Shown here one piece after another: positions 1 to 11,284 of a DNA stretch of 64,000 nucleotides; position 1 is the stretch's first letter, and the number at the start of each line of letters is the position of its first letter. The notes under the pieces were generated by a model. The model searched no databases, was not told where the DNA came from, and was given only the letters and a program-made list of their open reading frames with translations. Made by a program: the position numbers and the translations under genes. Origin of the DNA: Parascedosporium putredinis (taxonomy: Eukaryota; Ascomycota; Sordariomycetes; Microascales; Microascaceae); the NCBI GenBank assembly GCA_949357655.1, contig CASHTG010000001.1:186001-250000 (forward strand), read 5' to 3'.

Positions 1-2064
1 GCCATTTCGGTAATGGGATAATACGGGCAAGAAGGAAACACCAAGCTGGGCCCGATCGTCAGCAGGGGAGGCCGGTCGTGACCTGAGAGTCTGCATATTG
101 GGGGAAGCAGCAAGCCATCCATGTTGGGTCATCCACATTCGGAGTTGATACCGCACCATGGTGCGCGAATGACCAAGCACACGTTTTTTGTCCTTTGGAC
201 GCACCACCACAAAGGCAGGCAGGCGAACGACCCTACAGGTGGTGATGTCACCATGTCTCGGAAACATGGCTGGAACCCTGACGCTCGTACATGAATAGGT
301 CTCGGGTGCTAACTGGCCCTCTTCACAGTTACAAGCGGCAGGTCAGTTTTGTTTTTATTTTTCTCTCTTTTCTTGATTTTTTTATTTTGGGGAAAGGGGC
401 TGGTTCCTTCAGAATCACCAAACACGACCGGAGGTTGGCTCCTCGCACTAAAAAGCCCACGATTCATTTTCCGATCCAGAGCTAGAGCTAGGCGCCCGAG
501 GTCAAATATACTCCAATGGCTCGGATGTCTAGCCCTGATTTGCTCATGCACAACAACCTATGAACGAAGCGAGGCCTCGAGTCTATCGAACTAGAGAAAT
601 GAGGGGGTTTGGAAGACCACTCACAATCCAGTAACGTCCCCTAAGTCAACCCTTCATTTTTCCGGACCTTCACCGCCTCTTTTCTTTTCAAGTTGATCAC
701 TTTTCCGTCCATAATCTAGCCTCGTTCTAGGAGGGCCTATTTGCTGCACGACAAGCAGGCCTGACTACGCTTGGCAAGACCGTGTATCCCCGAATCCCCT
801 TTGTTGAAGGGTGGTTGTTTTCGGCTCTTGGGTATTCACATGCCCATTTTCGTGTGCAAGCAGGACAGTTCAAGTATCTGTCTGATCCAGCGACTGATTG
901 ATTGTCCAAAGCCACCAGAGCTTAACAAGATTCCCCCTTATTTTGCTCGATTCTATTGGACCTTGGTTTTTGAGAGGGAGGAGGAGGGGAGAGACCAAAT
1001 GACAAAAGATAAAGATAAAAAAGAAACTGAAAAAAAAATTGGAGAAAAGAAGAGAAAACTGGAAGAAAGGCAGGATGCACAAGACATTGATTGATTCGTG
1101 TAAAGGGGGGCGCTAAAGGGTGATGGAGGATGAGAAGGCCGCAACTTTCTACAAGTAACACTGCTTCTATTAGTGTTCAAATCCCTTTGTGAATGTGCAT
1201 TTCTCCCCCTCAATTTGTGGGGTGAACTGGGTGCGGAGATGGGGTGCTGCATCGAGGATGCCAGCAGGCGATATTGTTCACATCAACCAACGGAGACGTC
1301 CCAGGCACTACTCTGTGCCTATGCGACGACCTGCTCTATCCACCTTAGCTCGGCCATTAAGCAATGCCACGACGGAATGGGGAAGACCGAACTAAACTCC
1401 AGCCCGTTTTTTCAGTGTCAATACGACCCGATCTCACGCCTCCCCCATTACCTCCCTTGACAACACAACCCACGCATCCCTGAGCGGTGAGGTGGTGGGG
1501 TCGGATCAAGTGGGAGAGAAGGAGTGTGCGGCAACCGCGAGAAGAAGCCGGCAGGAAGGCGAACCGTCCGTCCAAGCCGAGGGGATATTACCACTGGGCT
1601 GGCCTGGCTGCACAATGGAAAATGCGACTCAGCACCACCCATCAACGATGCAAGTGCGGTCGTTGGGCGACGAGGCCGGGCGCCAAAATCTCGCACACAC
1701 GGAGCTCTTGACGAAGCGCCCACATGCTCCGCCCAAGTTCCTGGAGCGGCAGCAACATGCGATGGGGAGTGGGAACTTTGAAGTTGAAATACCCCTCGCG
1801 ATCATCTGACCCCCTGGCCCGTATTCGTTGACCACAGTTTAGCTCCCCTTTAAACTGAGAGGGGGAAAAAGAAAAAGAAAAAGAAAAGAGAAAACCAAGA
1901 CCCTTTTATTGATGCACGGAAACTGCGATCCGGAGATGACGAAGAAGAGGGCATGGGTAGGCATGGGTGTTCCCATTCATCTCCCTTGGGCTACCAACTT
2001 GCCAACTAATGCAAGCGCGGGCCCTTCGCCTTTCGAGGAGAGACGAGGTGCCGTATAGAACGGA
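1..2064. other. Intergenic, no gene recognised
   Basis: All six frames hold only short, low-complexity reading frames (the longest about 105 codons) without recognisable motifs. There are several A-rich or T-rich stretches, for example about 1004-1060 and 1860-1895. The stretch lies 3' of the pfkB kinase gene and may include its 3' UTR. Confidence 0.5.
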
Positions 2065-4734
2065 TCACAGCCACCGTTGGACATCCTGGCCAAGACCCTC
2101 GAACCCTTCCCTTTGCACCTTAAGAGTAGCCAACTCAACGGCGAACTCGAGTTTGGTCTTCGTGTCCCAGTCCGCGGAGTGGCACGTCAAGGCATACAGC
2201 ATGCCGGCGATGAAAGTGTCGCCCGCTCCAATCGTGCTATTCAGTTTTGCTCGTCCCCAAGCCGTCAGTCTTTGGCTTCATGACACACCAGAATGGCAGG
2301 CTGGTCTTGCCCTCCACAGCATCTCCACCAGCATGGTGGATGCTCATCGGGAAGGATGGGGGGGCGAACGCCGCTCTCGGGGTTTGTCTAAAGAGACCAA
2401 ACGGAAAAAGAGGGTGGGGGTAAGCATGCAGGGCGATGCAGAAGCGGAGGCGAGCAGATGTCTTTCCTTTTTCTTTTTTTCGGGAACCATGTCGAGTGAG
2501 AACTGACAAAGGAACGGCTCACTCTTGCAACCGACCAAATGACCTGTTACGCCAGAAGGCAAGCACACATCTCTATGCAACAACATTTGAACCGTGGCCT
2601 GGGTGGCTTCTTCTCGATGCTTCCGCGCCGACCCCGCATAGCCCAAAGCGCATAGAGGGAGCGAAGAAAGTGGGATTGATAGGAAGACAAGAAATGAAGC
2701 AAGGTAAAGATGAAGAAAGGCAAGGGGCCAACTCAAGTTCGTGCAATCTGGGGCAGGCATAGATGAAACGTACTCAACAACCTTGGGAGGAGCCCCGGCA
2801 CTAGATTTCTTAACGGGGCACACCAGTGGGCGGCGATCGGGGAGTGATAGGGCCGTTGCGCCTTCGGAGCCCCATGTGCACAAGGCCAGCGACCTGATCA
2901 CGGCCAGTCGTCAGTTCTGAGAAAGTGAGAAAAGAAGGCACCGCGTCGTCACGCTGGACTGCCTCAAACAAGACCTAGCCAAGGAGATAGAATGACGAGA
3001 GGAGGAACCACTAGGACGTCTGTGTTCCTTCCTTTCCCTCTTCCACAGTTCCCTTCTGCGCCCGGCCTTTTAAGATATCCAGGTGCCAAAAGGCCACGCG
3101 AGATCTGCCAACGCACTGGTTCCGGGAAGAAGGAAGATAAAAGGGGAGCGAAGCAGGCAAGACCTACGCGGTTGCTGGCGTCTCTTTCTCAAGGCACACC
3201 TTTGCATTGCTGTGATGTCGGGCCTATGAACAAAATGGCAAGTGCAGCAGATTACGCACCGCACTTGTTAGCGGGCATGCACATGTCCGTCAAACCCAAA
3301 AGTTGAGGGCGTAGAGAGGAAGGCATCTCTGTACCACCTTTTATCTCTCTTCTCTGGCCCTTGCGACCTCTCTAGTCCCTGTACTTCATTCGGAGAGAGA
3401 GGTCGGAAAAGCAAGAGAAGGGGAGAAGGATTATATGATATGCTATCTTAAGGGGTGGCATCGAAATGATCACGAGGGTAAGGAAAGTGGAGGGGAGGCT
3501 CAACTTACCTCGGCCCAGCTTCGCGAGTAAAAGATGACGTCGGCCGCCTCCGCAAGGCTCGTGAGCCCTTCCCTCCCGGGCTTCTCTACTTCGACGCTGA
3601 TGCTAGCGGTGGGGAGTAGAGAACGAAGGTGTCGAATGCACTTGAGTGTAGTCTCTGGGATGCGGCCCTGGGACTGGGAATCAGCGTCGGTTCGCTCGGG
3701 GAAAACTATGGGTGAGTGTTTCCCGTTTGAAAGCTTCACCATGTAGGGACCGGTGCTAGCTGCAGATCTAAAGAAGTGGCCCAGGATGTTGCGATGGAGA
3801 TTGAAAAGCGGCCGTAGAGAACTATGGCAGCGAGAGGAGTCGCGATGGATAGGGGGCGAAGGGGAAAAGAGGGACGTGAATCTTGTTCCGCAAGAGGGAA
3901 CCATCTTTGCCCTCCCCTTGGTTTTCTTCTTTTGATTCGTCTCACCTCAAAGTGCCACCAGGAACCGTTCTTGCCCAGTTCGGCCTCATTCTTACCCGCC
4001 GTGAATCTGGCGACGACGGTCTTGAACTCTTCTACCGTCATCTCGTCTATGCCGTTGTAGTTGACGATGGTCCGGCTTCCCGTGCGCAAGCTCCGCACAA
4101 TGAAGCTGCTCGCCGGCTCCTCCACGCCTTCCTGTAAATACACCACTCGAGGAACCCCGCCGCCCGGGCCCGGGCCTCGGTATCGTCCTCATTTCCAGCC
4201 CCGCTGCTTCTCCTCCTCGCGCACGGGATAAAGAGGCCTTGATACGCGCCGTAGCGCTAGACTTGGCGTCGGGGAGGCAACTTACCAGATGCGTACGAGG
4301 AATGGATACGGGGAGGTGGGCCGGGGCCGGTGCCGGGACCGGGACCGAAGATGAAGACGGCCGAATAGAGGAGGGAGAAGGAGAAAGAGAAGCACTGGTC
4401 GAGAGGAGCTGAGCCAGGACCTCGAGCGAGTTGGGGCAGTTGCCCCCGCGGCGGACGGCAAGGGACTCGGCACGCAGCTTGGAGTCTTCCTCGGGATAGT
4501 GCGGGACACTGGCGGCGGACCGAGAACGACGCAGAGATTGATATTGTTTAGCCTTGAAGGACCCTTCTTGCTAGCAAGGAGCCGACAATGATAAGAAAAA
4601 GGGGAAGCAGGATCACTGATGAGAATGACTCTTCCTCTCCCCTCCCTGACAAAGGCAAGCCGCTTTTCTTCTCGTGGTACATACCTCAAGATCGTGTCGA
4701 CATAACACGCACCAACTAGGAAGATATCCTTCAT
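2065..4734 (-). CDS. pfkB-family sugar kinase (ketohexokinase-like), multi-exon
   Basis: Predicted ATP-dependent carbohydrate kinase of the ribokinase/pfkB superfamily, cytosolic, closest in memory to fungal ketohexokinase-like proteins. Exons read by eye: 4734-4685 (starts MKDIFLVGACYVDTIL), 4508-4225 (VPHYPEEDSKLRAES, then the RRGGNCPNSLEV substrate-loop signature), 4175-3946 (TGSRTIVNYNGIDEMTVEEF), 3667-3509 (IPETTLKCIRHLRSLLP, ISVEVEKPGREGL), a short exon ending near 2942 (CLRQ), 2893-2774 (LCTWGSEGATAL) and 2236-2065. The last junction joins VV to DTIGAGDTFIAGMLYAL, which holds the pfkB signature 2 catalytic Asp. Splice phases agree except at the entry to the short exon, which I could not resolve; a base may be missing there or a micro-exon overlooked. 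Two introns are only 48-49 nt and one is 537 nt. Family assignment is firm; substrate is inferred. Confidence 0.88.
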
Positions 4735-5352
4735 TCTTTAAAAGTGAGGGGTTTCACCGAAGGCGCCTGATATTGGAGTTGGTGCTCGGAAGAGACAAGG
4801 AGAAGGGGGAAAAGAAATACCTCGCCTACATCAAACTTTTCTGAAGAAGGGGAGATTGAGAAATGCTGACCAAGGTGGCATGGGAATCTCGTGAGTGAGG
4901 AGCGTGGCCATCGGGAGTCGGAAGAAAAGCTCGTTAACTCACCCCTTTTTGAGCATTCGTTAGTGCTTGTTTGACGTTGGTGATGTCAGGTTCAAGGAGC
5001 CTCCCCTTCCTCCAGACTCCCGAGAAGGATAGGATACTTGGGGGAGACAGTGAAAATGAATTCAATGGAATGGAAGCTTTTCAAGTCTGAATTGTATTCG
5101 CATATACACACTACAAAGAAATGTATTCATTCGCTCATTTCCATAAAGAAGTTAAGAAAAATAATAGAGGCAAGACAAAACTCTACATAATAAAACGGTG
5201 AAAAAAACACCCACAATTGCTATGCCGATTTGCCCGTTGATACGCCATCCACGCATGTTTACGAAGTACAGGAAGGGGAAAACAAAACACTAATCCGGTG
5301 ACAAAAAAAGATGGGATATCAACTATGCGCCGGCGGGATCCTGCCTTTCCCT
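4735..5352. other. Intergenic between two minus-strand genes
   Basis: About 0.6 kb upstream of the pfkB kinase start and downstream of the kinesin stop. It is AT-richer towards 5100-5290, where the kinesin 3' UTR would lie. I see no ORF of interest. The pfkB promoter should be within about 4735-5100. Confidence 0.5.
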
Positions 5353-7376
5353 TTAAACATTGATGCGTGCGCTCAGCGGCTCCCGCCTACCCTCAAAAAA
5401 TCTTGACTTGTCGTCGCCAATCTTGCGCCGAAACAGGTCCAGATCCTTGAGCAGCGCCCTCATGTCGTCTCCCATGTCCTCATCCTCATCGCCGCTCTCG
5501 TGCAGGGTGCCCGACGAGTAGCCATCCTCATAATCCTCGTCCTCTTCGTCGCGGCGTGGTGTGTTCTCCTTGTCCTCGTGGCCCTCGCCTGCCACCCTCG
5601 CCTTACAGTCCGCGGTATCCGAGGGCGGGGCAACTGTGACGGCGGGGATCGGGTTCTTGATACTCTCGAGGGCGAGCTTGAGGTGCAGGCGCAACGCCTC
5701 ATTCTCTGTCTGCAGGCTGCGAATCTTGCCCTCGGCCACCAGTGTCTTTTCCTCCATCATGCGCTGCATCATGGCCACGCGGTTCTGGTACTCCTCGAGC
5801 CTCTCTTCCTGGTCCTTGACATTCTTCTCGCGCTGCCTCGAGTCCGAAACTACGAGCTGCAGTGTACGAATCTCCTCGGCCATGGTGGCGATTTGGGCAT
5901 CCCTTTCCGCGGTGGTGAGGTGGTCCTGGTTGACCACGGCCCTCGTGCGGATTCTCTTGGCTTGGTCGGCGTACCGCAACGTCGACAGCGTCTCGTCATA
6001 GTCTGACGGCGCGATGCAGGCAATCATCGCCGTTTTGCTATTTCCGCCTAGGGAATCCTTGAGGAGCCAAGTGAGGATCGAGTCTCGGTAAGGCACCACG
6101 TCTCGCCGCTTTCCGTTGCGGTGCTTGGGATCCGCGAGAGCAGCAATGACCCGACCGAGCGTCGTCAGAGATTTGTTGATATTGCTGCCCTCTCGAAGCC
6201 GCACGCCCGTCGCCTCGGTCGATTTTGCCCTTTCGCTGCCCGCAAGATCGACGAGCCGGATGCGCGAGCTCCGCTCCGTCGTCTCGTCCGTCTCCATGTC
6301 GTGGTGGATCTGCTTGAGCATGATGGTGAAGACAGCGTGGCTTCGGCTGCTGGTATCGTTCATCTTGGTGCTTGCCGTCGTTCTCGACGAGTCGCCCATC
6401 TTCATGTAACGGAGGATTTCGTTCAAGCTCCGTACGGGAACTTCGGTAAGGTCCTTGACGTAGGGGCCCTCGGTCGGCGACTCACGAATCTTGAGATAGT
6501 AGGGCGGTTGATTAGGCACAACCGGGACGAGCAAGTCTCGGACGTGCTCATTGTAAACCTCAAAGTATGACACCCTCACGTTATAGGATATGTTAGGTGT
6601 CTCGTCGCGGGCCTGCGCGATCCGCTCAAAGAGGTCTTCGCAGGTGCGGGGATTAGACCGGGCTGCTCGGGCTTCCCCATCATTGTATAACTCTTCCCGG
6701 ACCCCGTCTGACCGTAGGCAAAGATGCATGTGTGATAGCCCTCGAAGTTGTGGTCAAGGAACTCTTCGCCTAGGCAGTTGTAGACGTCTTCTTGGTTCGC
6801 GTATGCTTGCTGCTTGTCGTCGTGGCTCCAGAACGAGTTGTCAAATGTAAACGTCTTTTCCTCGACAACCCTGCGAGACTTGGCTTTGGATGGCGCGGTA
6901 TCGTCATCCGGGGGCAGAAGCGTCGTCGCTTGCGTGATGGGGTCCATCTGGACCAGACATTCTGCTCCGCGCGATATCTCTATTGTTTACTTATTAGCAT
7001 AAGGTATTCTTCGAAGCCCGAGGCCTCGCCTCCCATACGACATTCAAGATGAGCTCTCTGACCGAAGCTTAATGTAACCTCTTGAAAGCAAGGATACGGG
7101 TGGGAGGGGAGGGAAAATAATAGCCCCATGAGTTGGCAGCTGTGTGCGTGAAGAGAAGGAGGGGAACGAAGCGCTTCAGGTGAGGCAGTCCGTTGGGCCT
7201 ACCATTATCAACATACCTCTAGGCAGGAAGGCCCGGACACGGACAACGACCTTTACATTTCCACCTCCATCTGCTCTGGTGTGCATAGGCACGGCTCCAT
7301 CCCTCGACCTCAGCGAGGGAGTCGAGGCTGATGATCGTATCATTCGCGAATGTTGCGTTGCGGCGGGCGCTGGCAT
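5353..7376 (-). CDS. Kinesin-3 family motor protein (short tail)
   Basis: Microtubule-based ATP-driven motor of the kinesin-3 (Unc104/KIF1-like) group. Exon 1 (about 7376-7217) carries [14 protein letters not shown], and exon 2 (6979-5353) the rest; the 237-nt intron has GTATGT and AATAG ends with matching phase 1. Visible: CLVQMD, the FDNSFWSHD kinesin-3 insert, P-loop GQTGSGKS (about residue 145), switch [12 protein letters not shown], switch [31 protein letters not shown], then [11 protein letters not shown]. The motor is followed by a coiled coil (about 110 residues) and an acidic C-terminus ending SARINV. I see no FHA, PH or long cargo-binding tail. ATG 7376 is the upstream choice; 7343 and 7286 are in frame. 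One missing base in the CCCC run complementary to 6648-6651 breaks [13 protein letters not shown]. Confidence 0.93.
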
Positions 7377-8939
7377 GAGTCGCTCGTCAAGAGAATAGTC
7401 GACGAGAGCCTGGCTGATCTCTTCGATGGAATACCGGAATCGAAGCCTATGGATGCTCCACATCAAATCCGGAGGGAACTAGGCGGCTCTTATCAGAGGG
7501 AAGGAGGGAATAAAATTTTAATCGAAGGCACGTTGGACTGGCATCTGGTGGATCCCTGGCGAAGCTTCCCCTGTCAAGTCCGGGAGCCCAGAGCTAGATA
7601 TGTTTACTTTGGTGGGACAAGTGATGGGCTGTTAGTTGACTAGGTGACTGGAGTGCAATGAGTGCGCATGTGGGGACGGGAGACCACCAATACTGCCACA
7701 CCATTGGTGGAGCCACCGCCAACCAAACATATACACTAGATTCCCTTGTGTGTGCTACTCTCCCAACCATGCATCCGCCAGCGAAGCTAGTCAAGCCCAG
7801 CCCAGCGCACTCAGACGGACCTTCTTACTTCGTACTTGGAACAGGCCTGGGAGTCCCCTCAAGTTTCTTTTTGTTTGGCGAGCTCCTTGATCACATGCGA
7901 AAGGAACTTTGAATTTCAGTTATCAATGGCAACGGTGATGGTCCTTAGCAGAAGCTCCAAATGCAAAAGGCACCACTCATTCATCAGCTGCACGAATCGT
8001 AGTGTAAAGGCTTGGGGAATTGTCCCGATCATGGTATGGTGTCTTCAACCTGACATCAGCTGGAGCGGCCCGGCTCATAGCTTCCCTCTCCCCGTGCCAA
8101 AATGGCGAAGTGCTTCAACTAGCATTGCCAGGGAAAAAGCCCTCAATAATTTAATGAAAGAAGAAAGAAAAAGAAATTTGTCATTAAAATATCGAAGAAT
8201 TAATCAAGCCCCCATATCAGGGAACGGGGGATTTACTTTGTCTATTTCCGCTTGGGGAGGAGGAGGGCGATCAAAAAAATTGAAAAAAAAAAGTAATTCA
8301 AATAATAATAAATTCAAATACGAAAGGAGCTCTTCTCTCCAGGTAAAGCTGCCCATTTTGAGACGCGACCTGCAACGCGTTGTTTTCTTCCGCATTAAAA
8401 CATCGGTTCGGGATCTTGTTCCCAGCAGTGCCTTCGGACCGGCAGAGGACTTTAGCAAGATCCTTGAGGAATTTGCTTTTCCCTCTTCTTCATTTTGTGC
8501 TATCTCTTCCCGAGGGGCCCTCATTTTGTGCTTCTCGATAACTCGACATTCGGCATCTCTCCTTCCCCTGTCTATTTGATTGATTGTTTCTCTCAAGTGC
8601 TCTTTTCCGTTGGATACTCAACCCCCTCTCCTGGACCCTGCTTGTACCACGGTAGAACCTGGGAACCACCTGCGCCTCCACCCAACCAAGCAGCACCTTG
8701 AAACAAAAATCCCCCAAGAGGGAATAATTCCTCCATTTTTTATTCCATAAATTTACGAACCTTCCTTCAACGAACGCGCACGTTCATCAACACTTCTACA
8801 GCTTTATTTCATAATCCGCACTATCATTGAAGAAGAGAGGGGGATTTTCTTTAAATCTTGATTTTTCTTTTCTCTTTTCTCCTCTCGTTCTGCTTCGTTT
8901 CTTGATTACCGGACGCGACAAGAATATCCATTCTTGATA
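7377..8939. other. Divergent intergenic region, kinesin / AT-hook gene
   Basis: A 1.56-kb spacer between divergently transcribed genes, so both promoters should lie here. The reading frame 7836-8579 (+) is open for 247 codons but begins at TTG and has no domain; it includes A-rich low-complexity sequence around 8270-8320 and I treat it as non-coding. A CT-rich stretch at 8850-8905 just upstream of the AT-hook start resembles a fungal 5' UTR. Confidence 0.5.
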
Positions 8940-9407
8940 ATGGCCCCAACCACCGACTCGCTCGCTGACGAGCCCAAGAAGAGAGGCAGAGGCCGCCCGC
9001 CAAAGAATGGCGTCGCCGCCGTCAAGAAGTCCTACGTCCCGACCGGCCGCCCCCGAGGCCGACCTAGGGGTAGCGGTACCCCCAAGAAGCCTGCCTACGT
9101 ACCAACCGGTAGGCCGCGCGGCCGACCTCCCGGCAGCGGAAAGAAGAAGTCGGCCACGAGGTCGAAGTTTTCAACTGAGGAGGACGCGGCGCTCGAGGCT
9201 GCGCAAGAAGGTGCGGTAAAGGCTAAGAAGGGCGCCGCCGGCAACTCACGGGTGCCTCGCAGCGGCGCGAGGGGCGCAAAGCCTAAGCACCATGAAGAAG
9301 AAGAAGAGGAGGAGGAGGAGGAAGATGAAGGCGAAGAGGAGGCCGAAGAGGAGGACGACGATGACGCGAGCGGCAACGACGATGCCAGCGGCGAAGAATC
9401 CGGTTAG
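8940..9407 (+). CDS. AT-hook (HMGA-like) chromatin protein with acidic tail
   Basis: Small nuclear DNA-binding protein, 155 codons, single exon, ATG at 8940 and TAG at 9405. The N-terminal half has three AT-hook cores: KKRGRGRPPK (residues about 16-25) and two near-identical repeats YVPTGRPRGRPRGSG and YVPTGRPRGRPPGSG. GRP-flanked hooks bind the minor groove of AT-rich DNA. A basic/Ala linker follows, then an almost uninterrupted Glu/Asp tract, ending GNDDASGEESG. This HMGA-like organisation suggests an architectural chromatin role; that is inferred from motifs only. The coding sequence is GC-rich and has no frame break. No Kozak competitor ATG lies between 8890 and 8940. Confidence 0.85.
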   Translation: MAPTTDSLADEPKKRGRGRPPKNGVAAVKKSYVPTGRPRGRPRGSGTPKKPAYVPTGRPRGRPPGSGKKKSATRSKFSTEEDAALEAAQEGAVKAKKGAAGNSRVPRSGARGAKPKHHEEEEEEEEEEDEGEEEAEEEDDDDASGNDDASGEESG

Positions 9408-10539
9408 TCCATCTATCAGTTTCCCTTTCTTGCCCTCTTGCGCAGGAGCGCTCCGTTCTTAAAGCCATCTCACATCCCCTTGTAAAACACGGTATCATTC
9501 CCGAGCCGCGCGCATCGATGCCCCTAGCGCCGTCCCAACCCTTTCCCCCCTCATGATCCCCCATCCTCTATCACCACTTTACTGCATCCCAACCCAATTC
9601 TACCTCGAGTGAGCAACATGAGAGCGCGCTGCAACCCCAGCTATGGATGTCACGCGCTTTCTTGCTTGTACAAACAGATCTATATGCTCAGACAAATCCT
9701 CGTCTTATAGAAGGAGAACAAGAGAGCAGACTCGCTGATGCCACGAAAAAGGATGATGCCGTAGCGCGAAATTCACCCCCTCAGCCAACCACAACACCGA
9801 GACGATGGTTCCCCTTCTCCATCGGGTCATCTAGGCAGTCGTAGGACGAAAACTCGGTCAACATGTTTTCGACTGTGTGTAATGGGGAGCTTGTGCCTCG
9901 GTTCTCCCTCGGTCTTCTTTTTTCTTCTTCTTTATCACGCTTGTTTTCCTTCTATTCTTGTGACAAAACAATCAGGGCTGGTGTTTTATATGTTACTTGT
10001 CACCTGTTTCTCCTTCTTTTCTGGTCGGAAGGAACCCTAGGGGAGGAGGATCTTAGATCTCCATGTTTTTTTTTTTTTGCCTTCCATCCCTCCCACTTAT
10101 TTTGGGCTTTTCTACTACCTCTAATTCGGGATAAGTGGCTTGTTTACGGGTGTGACTACTAGGGTGTTTGGATGTTTGGACTGGGCTGGAATACTTTGGT
10201 TTGGTTGGACTAGGCGAGATGGGAGGGAAAAGACCAAGGGCTCTCGTTCCTCGTTCGAACTGCCGGGGCGCCTTTTGTCTTGTTTTTCTTCTCCTTTTTC
10301 TGCAAAACACAAGCAGTCGGCGTCGTGAGGTGTTTTCGCCAGCTATCCCGCTTCTGCTAACAATAAAGGTACATGGATTTTTCTTCCTTGCCCGCCCTAC
10401 CTTAACGGACGTGATACCATCATGCTAGCATAGCGTGGCGGAGATGCGCGCCGAGCGCCAGTGTTGGCGAGGTTGGGCGTGAATGGGAATGGAGCACGTG
10501 GCGGGTATCACATCGGCATCGGTTCCTACTCAAGGTCTC
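9408..10539. other. Intergenic, convergent 3' ends
   Basis: This spacer separates the 3' ends of the AT-hook gene (+) and the aprataxin-like gene (-). Only short frames are present, plus a T run at about 10067-10079 and T-rich segments consistent with 3' UTRs. No gene recognised. Confidence 0.5.
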
Positions 10540-11284
10540 TCACTCGTGCTTCCACTCCTCAAACTCCACCTGTAAATGGTCCTTGAGGGCCTTGAACTGA
10601 TTCCTGAAATTCTTGCCGCACCTCCAGCAGACCATGTCCCGGCGCAGGTACCGCTCCCTATCGGGATCTAATCTCGGGTCGTCATCGGCGAGTGGGAAGT
10701 CGTTGATATCCACGAAAAAGGGCGTGTTGAAGGAGTTGTAGTGTTTACGGTGTTTGAGACTTGGTGAGAACATTTCTCGAGAAAGCACATGTATGTGCAG
10801 ATGGCTCATGCTGGGGTGGGCGTGTATTCCGACCTTGATCTCGGCTTCCCAGTCTCGCCCGGGGGCAGCTCCGCCTCCCCTCGCCGTCATTGTCGCCGTC
10901 GCCGTCGCCGTCCAGCACGGCCTGTCTCCTAGCCTCCGCGGCGCTCGTAGCACCAAATCGCCGTTGGAGCTCCTTAGCGGTGAGGCTCGTCAGCTTCGCC
11001 ACCTCGGCGCGAACGGCGGCCAGGAACTCGGGATCCTGGAGGGCCTCAAAGGGGTGCTGAGCACTGCGGGTCGGGTCGCGAGGGAGGAGGAGGGTGTGGG
11101 CACTGGACTTGGGGTAGATGTCGTTGACAGCGACGAAGTCGGCGTTGTGATAGATGACGCTGGTGGCAGGGTGGCTTTCGGGCCGTACGAGGTAGACGCC
11201 GAGACCGTCGCGACCGCTACCGCCCCACCGCCGTGCGATGGTAGCGGTGACGGACGGGGGTGGACGTTTCGGCTTTGGGGCCAT
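10540..11284 (-). CDS. Aprataxin-like HIT-domain DNA 5'-adenylate hydrolase
   Basis: Likely orthologue of aprataxin / S. pombe Hnt3, which removes 5'-AMP from abortive DNA ligation intermediates; nuclear. Start ATG 11284 gives MAPKPKRPPPS; an in-frame non-ATG extension runs to 11323. N-terminal HIT segment: GLGVYLVRPESHPATSVIYH, then VNDIYPKSSAHTLLLPRDP. The catalytic triad HLHIHVLS follows HAHPSMS. The C-terminus has the aprataxin zinc finger: CWRC, then FKALKDHLQVEFEEW. Between the two HIT halves lies a low-complexity GDGDGDNDGEG insert; just after it, at the CCCC run 10877-10880 (+ strand), the frame changes by what looks like one extra base (or two missing). No intron is needed. About 248 residues, normal for fungal members. 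Confidence 0.9.

Noticed and set aside
7836..8579. 247-codon plus-strand frame
   Set aside because: It begins at TTG, has no domain, includes A-rich low-complexity sequence and lies in the divergent promoter region of two real genes.
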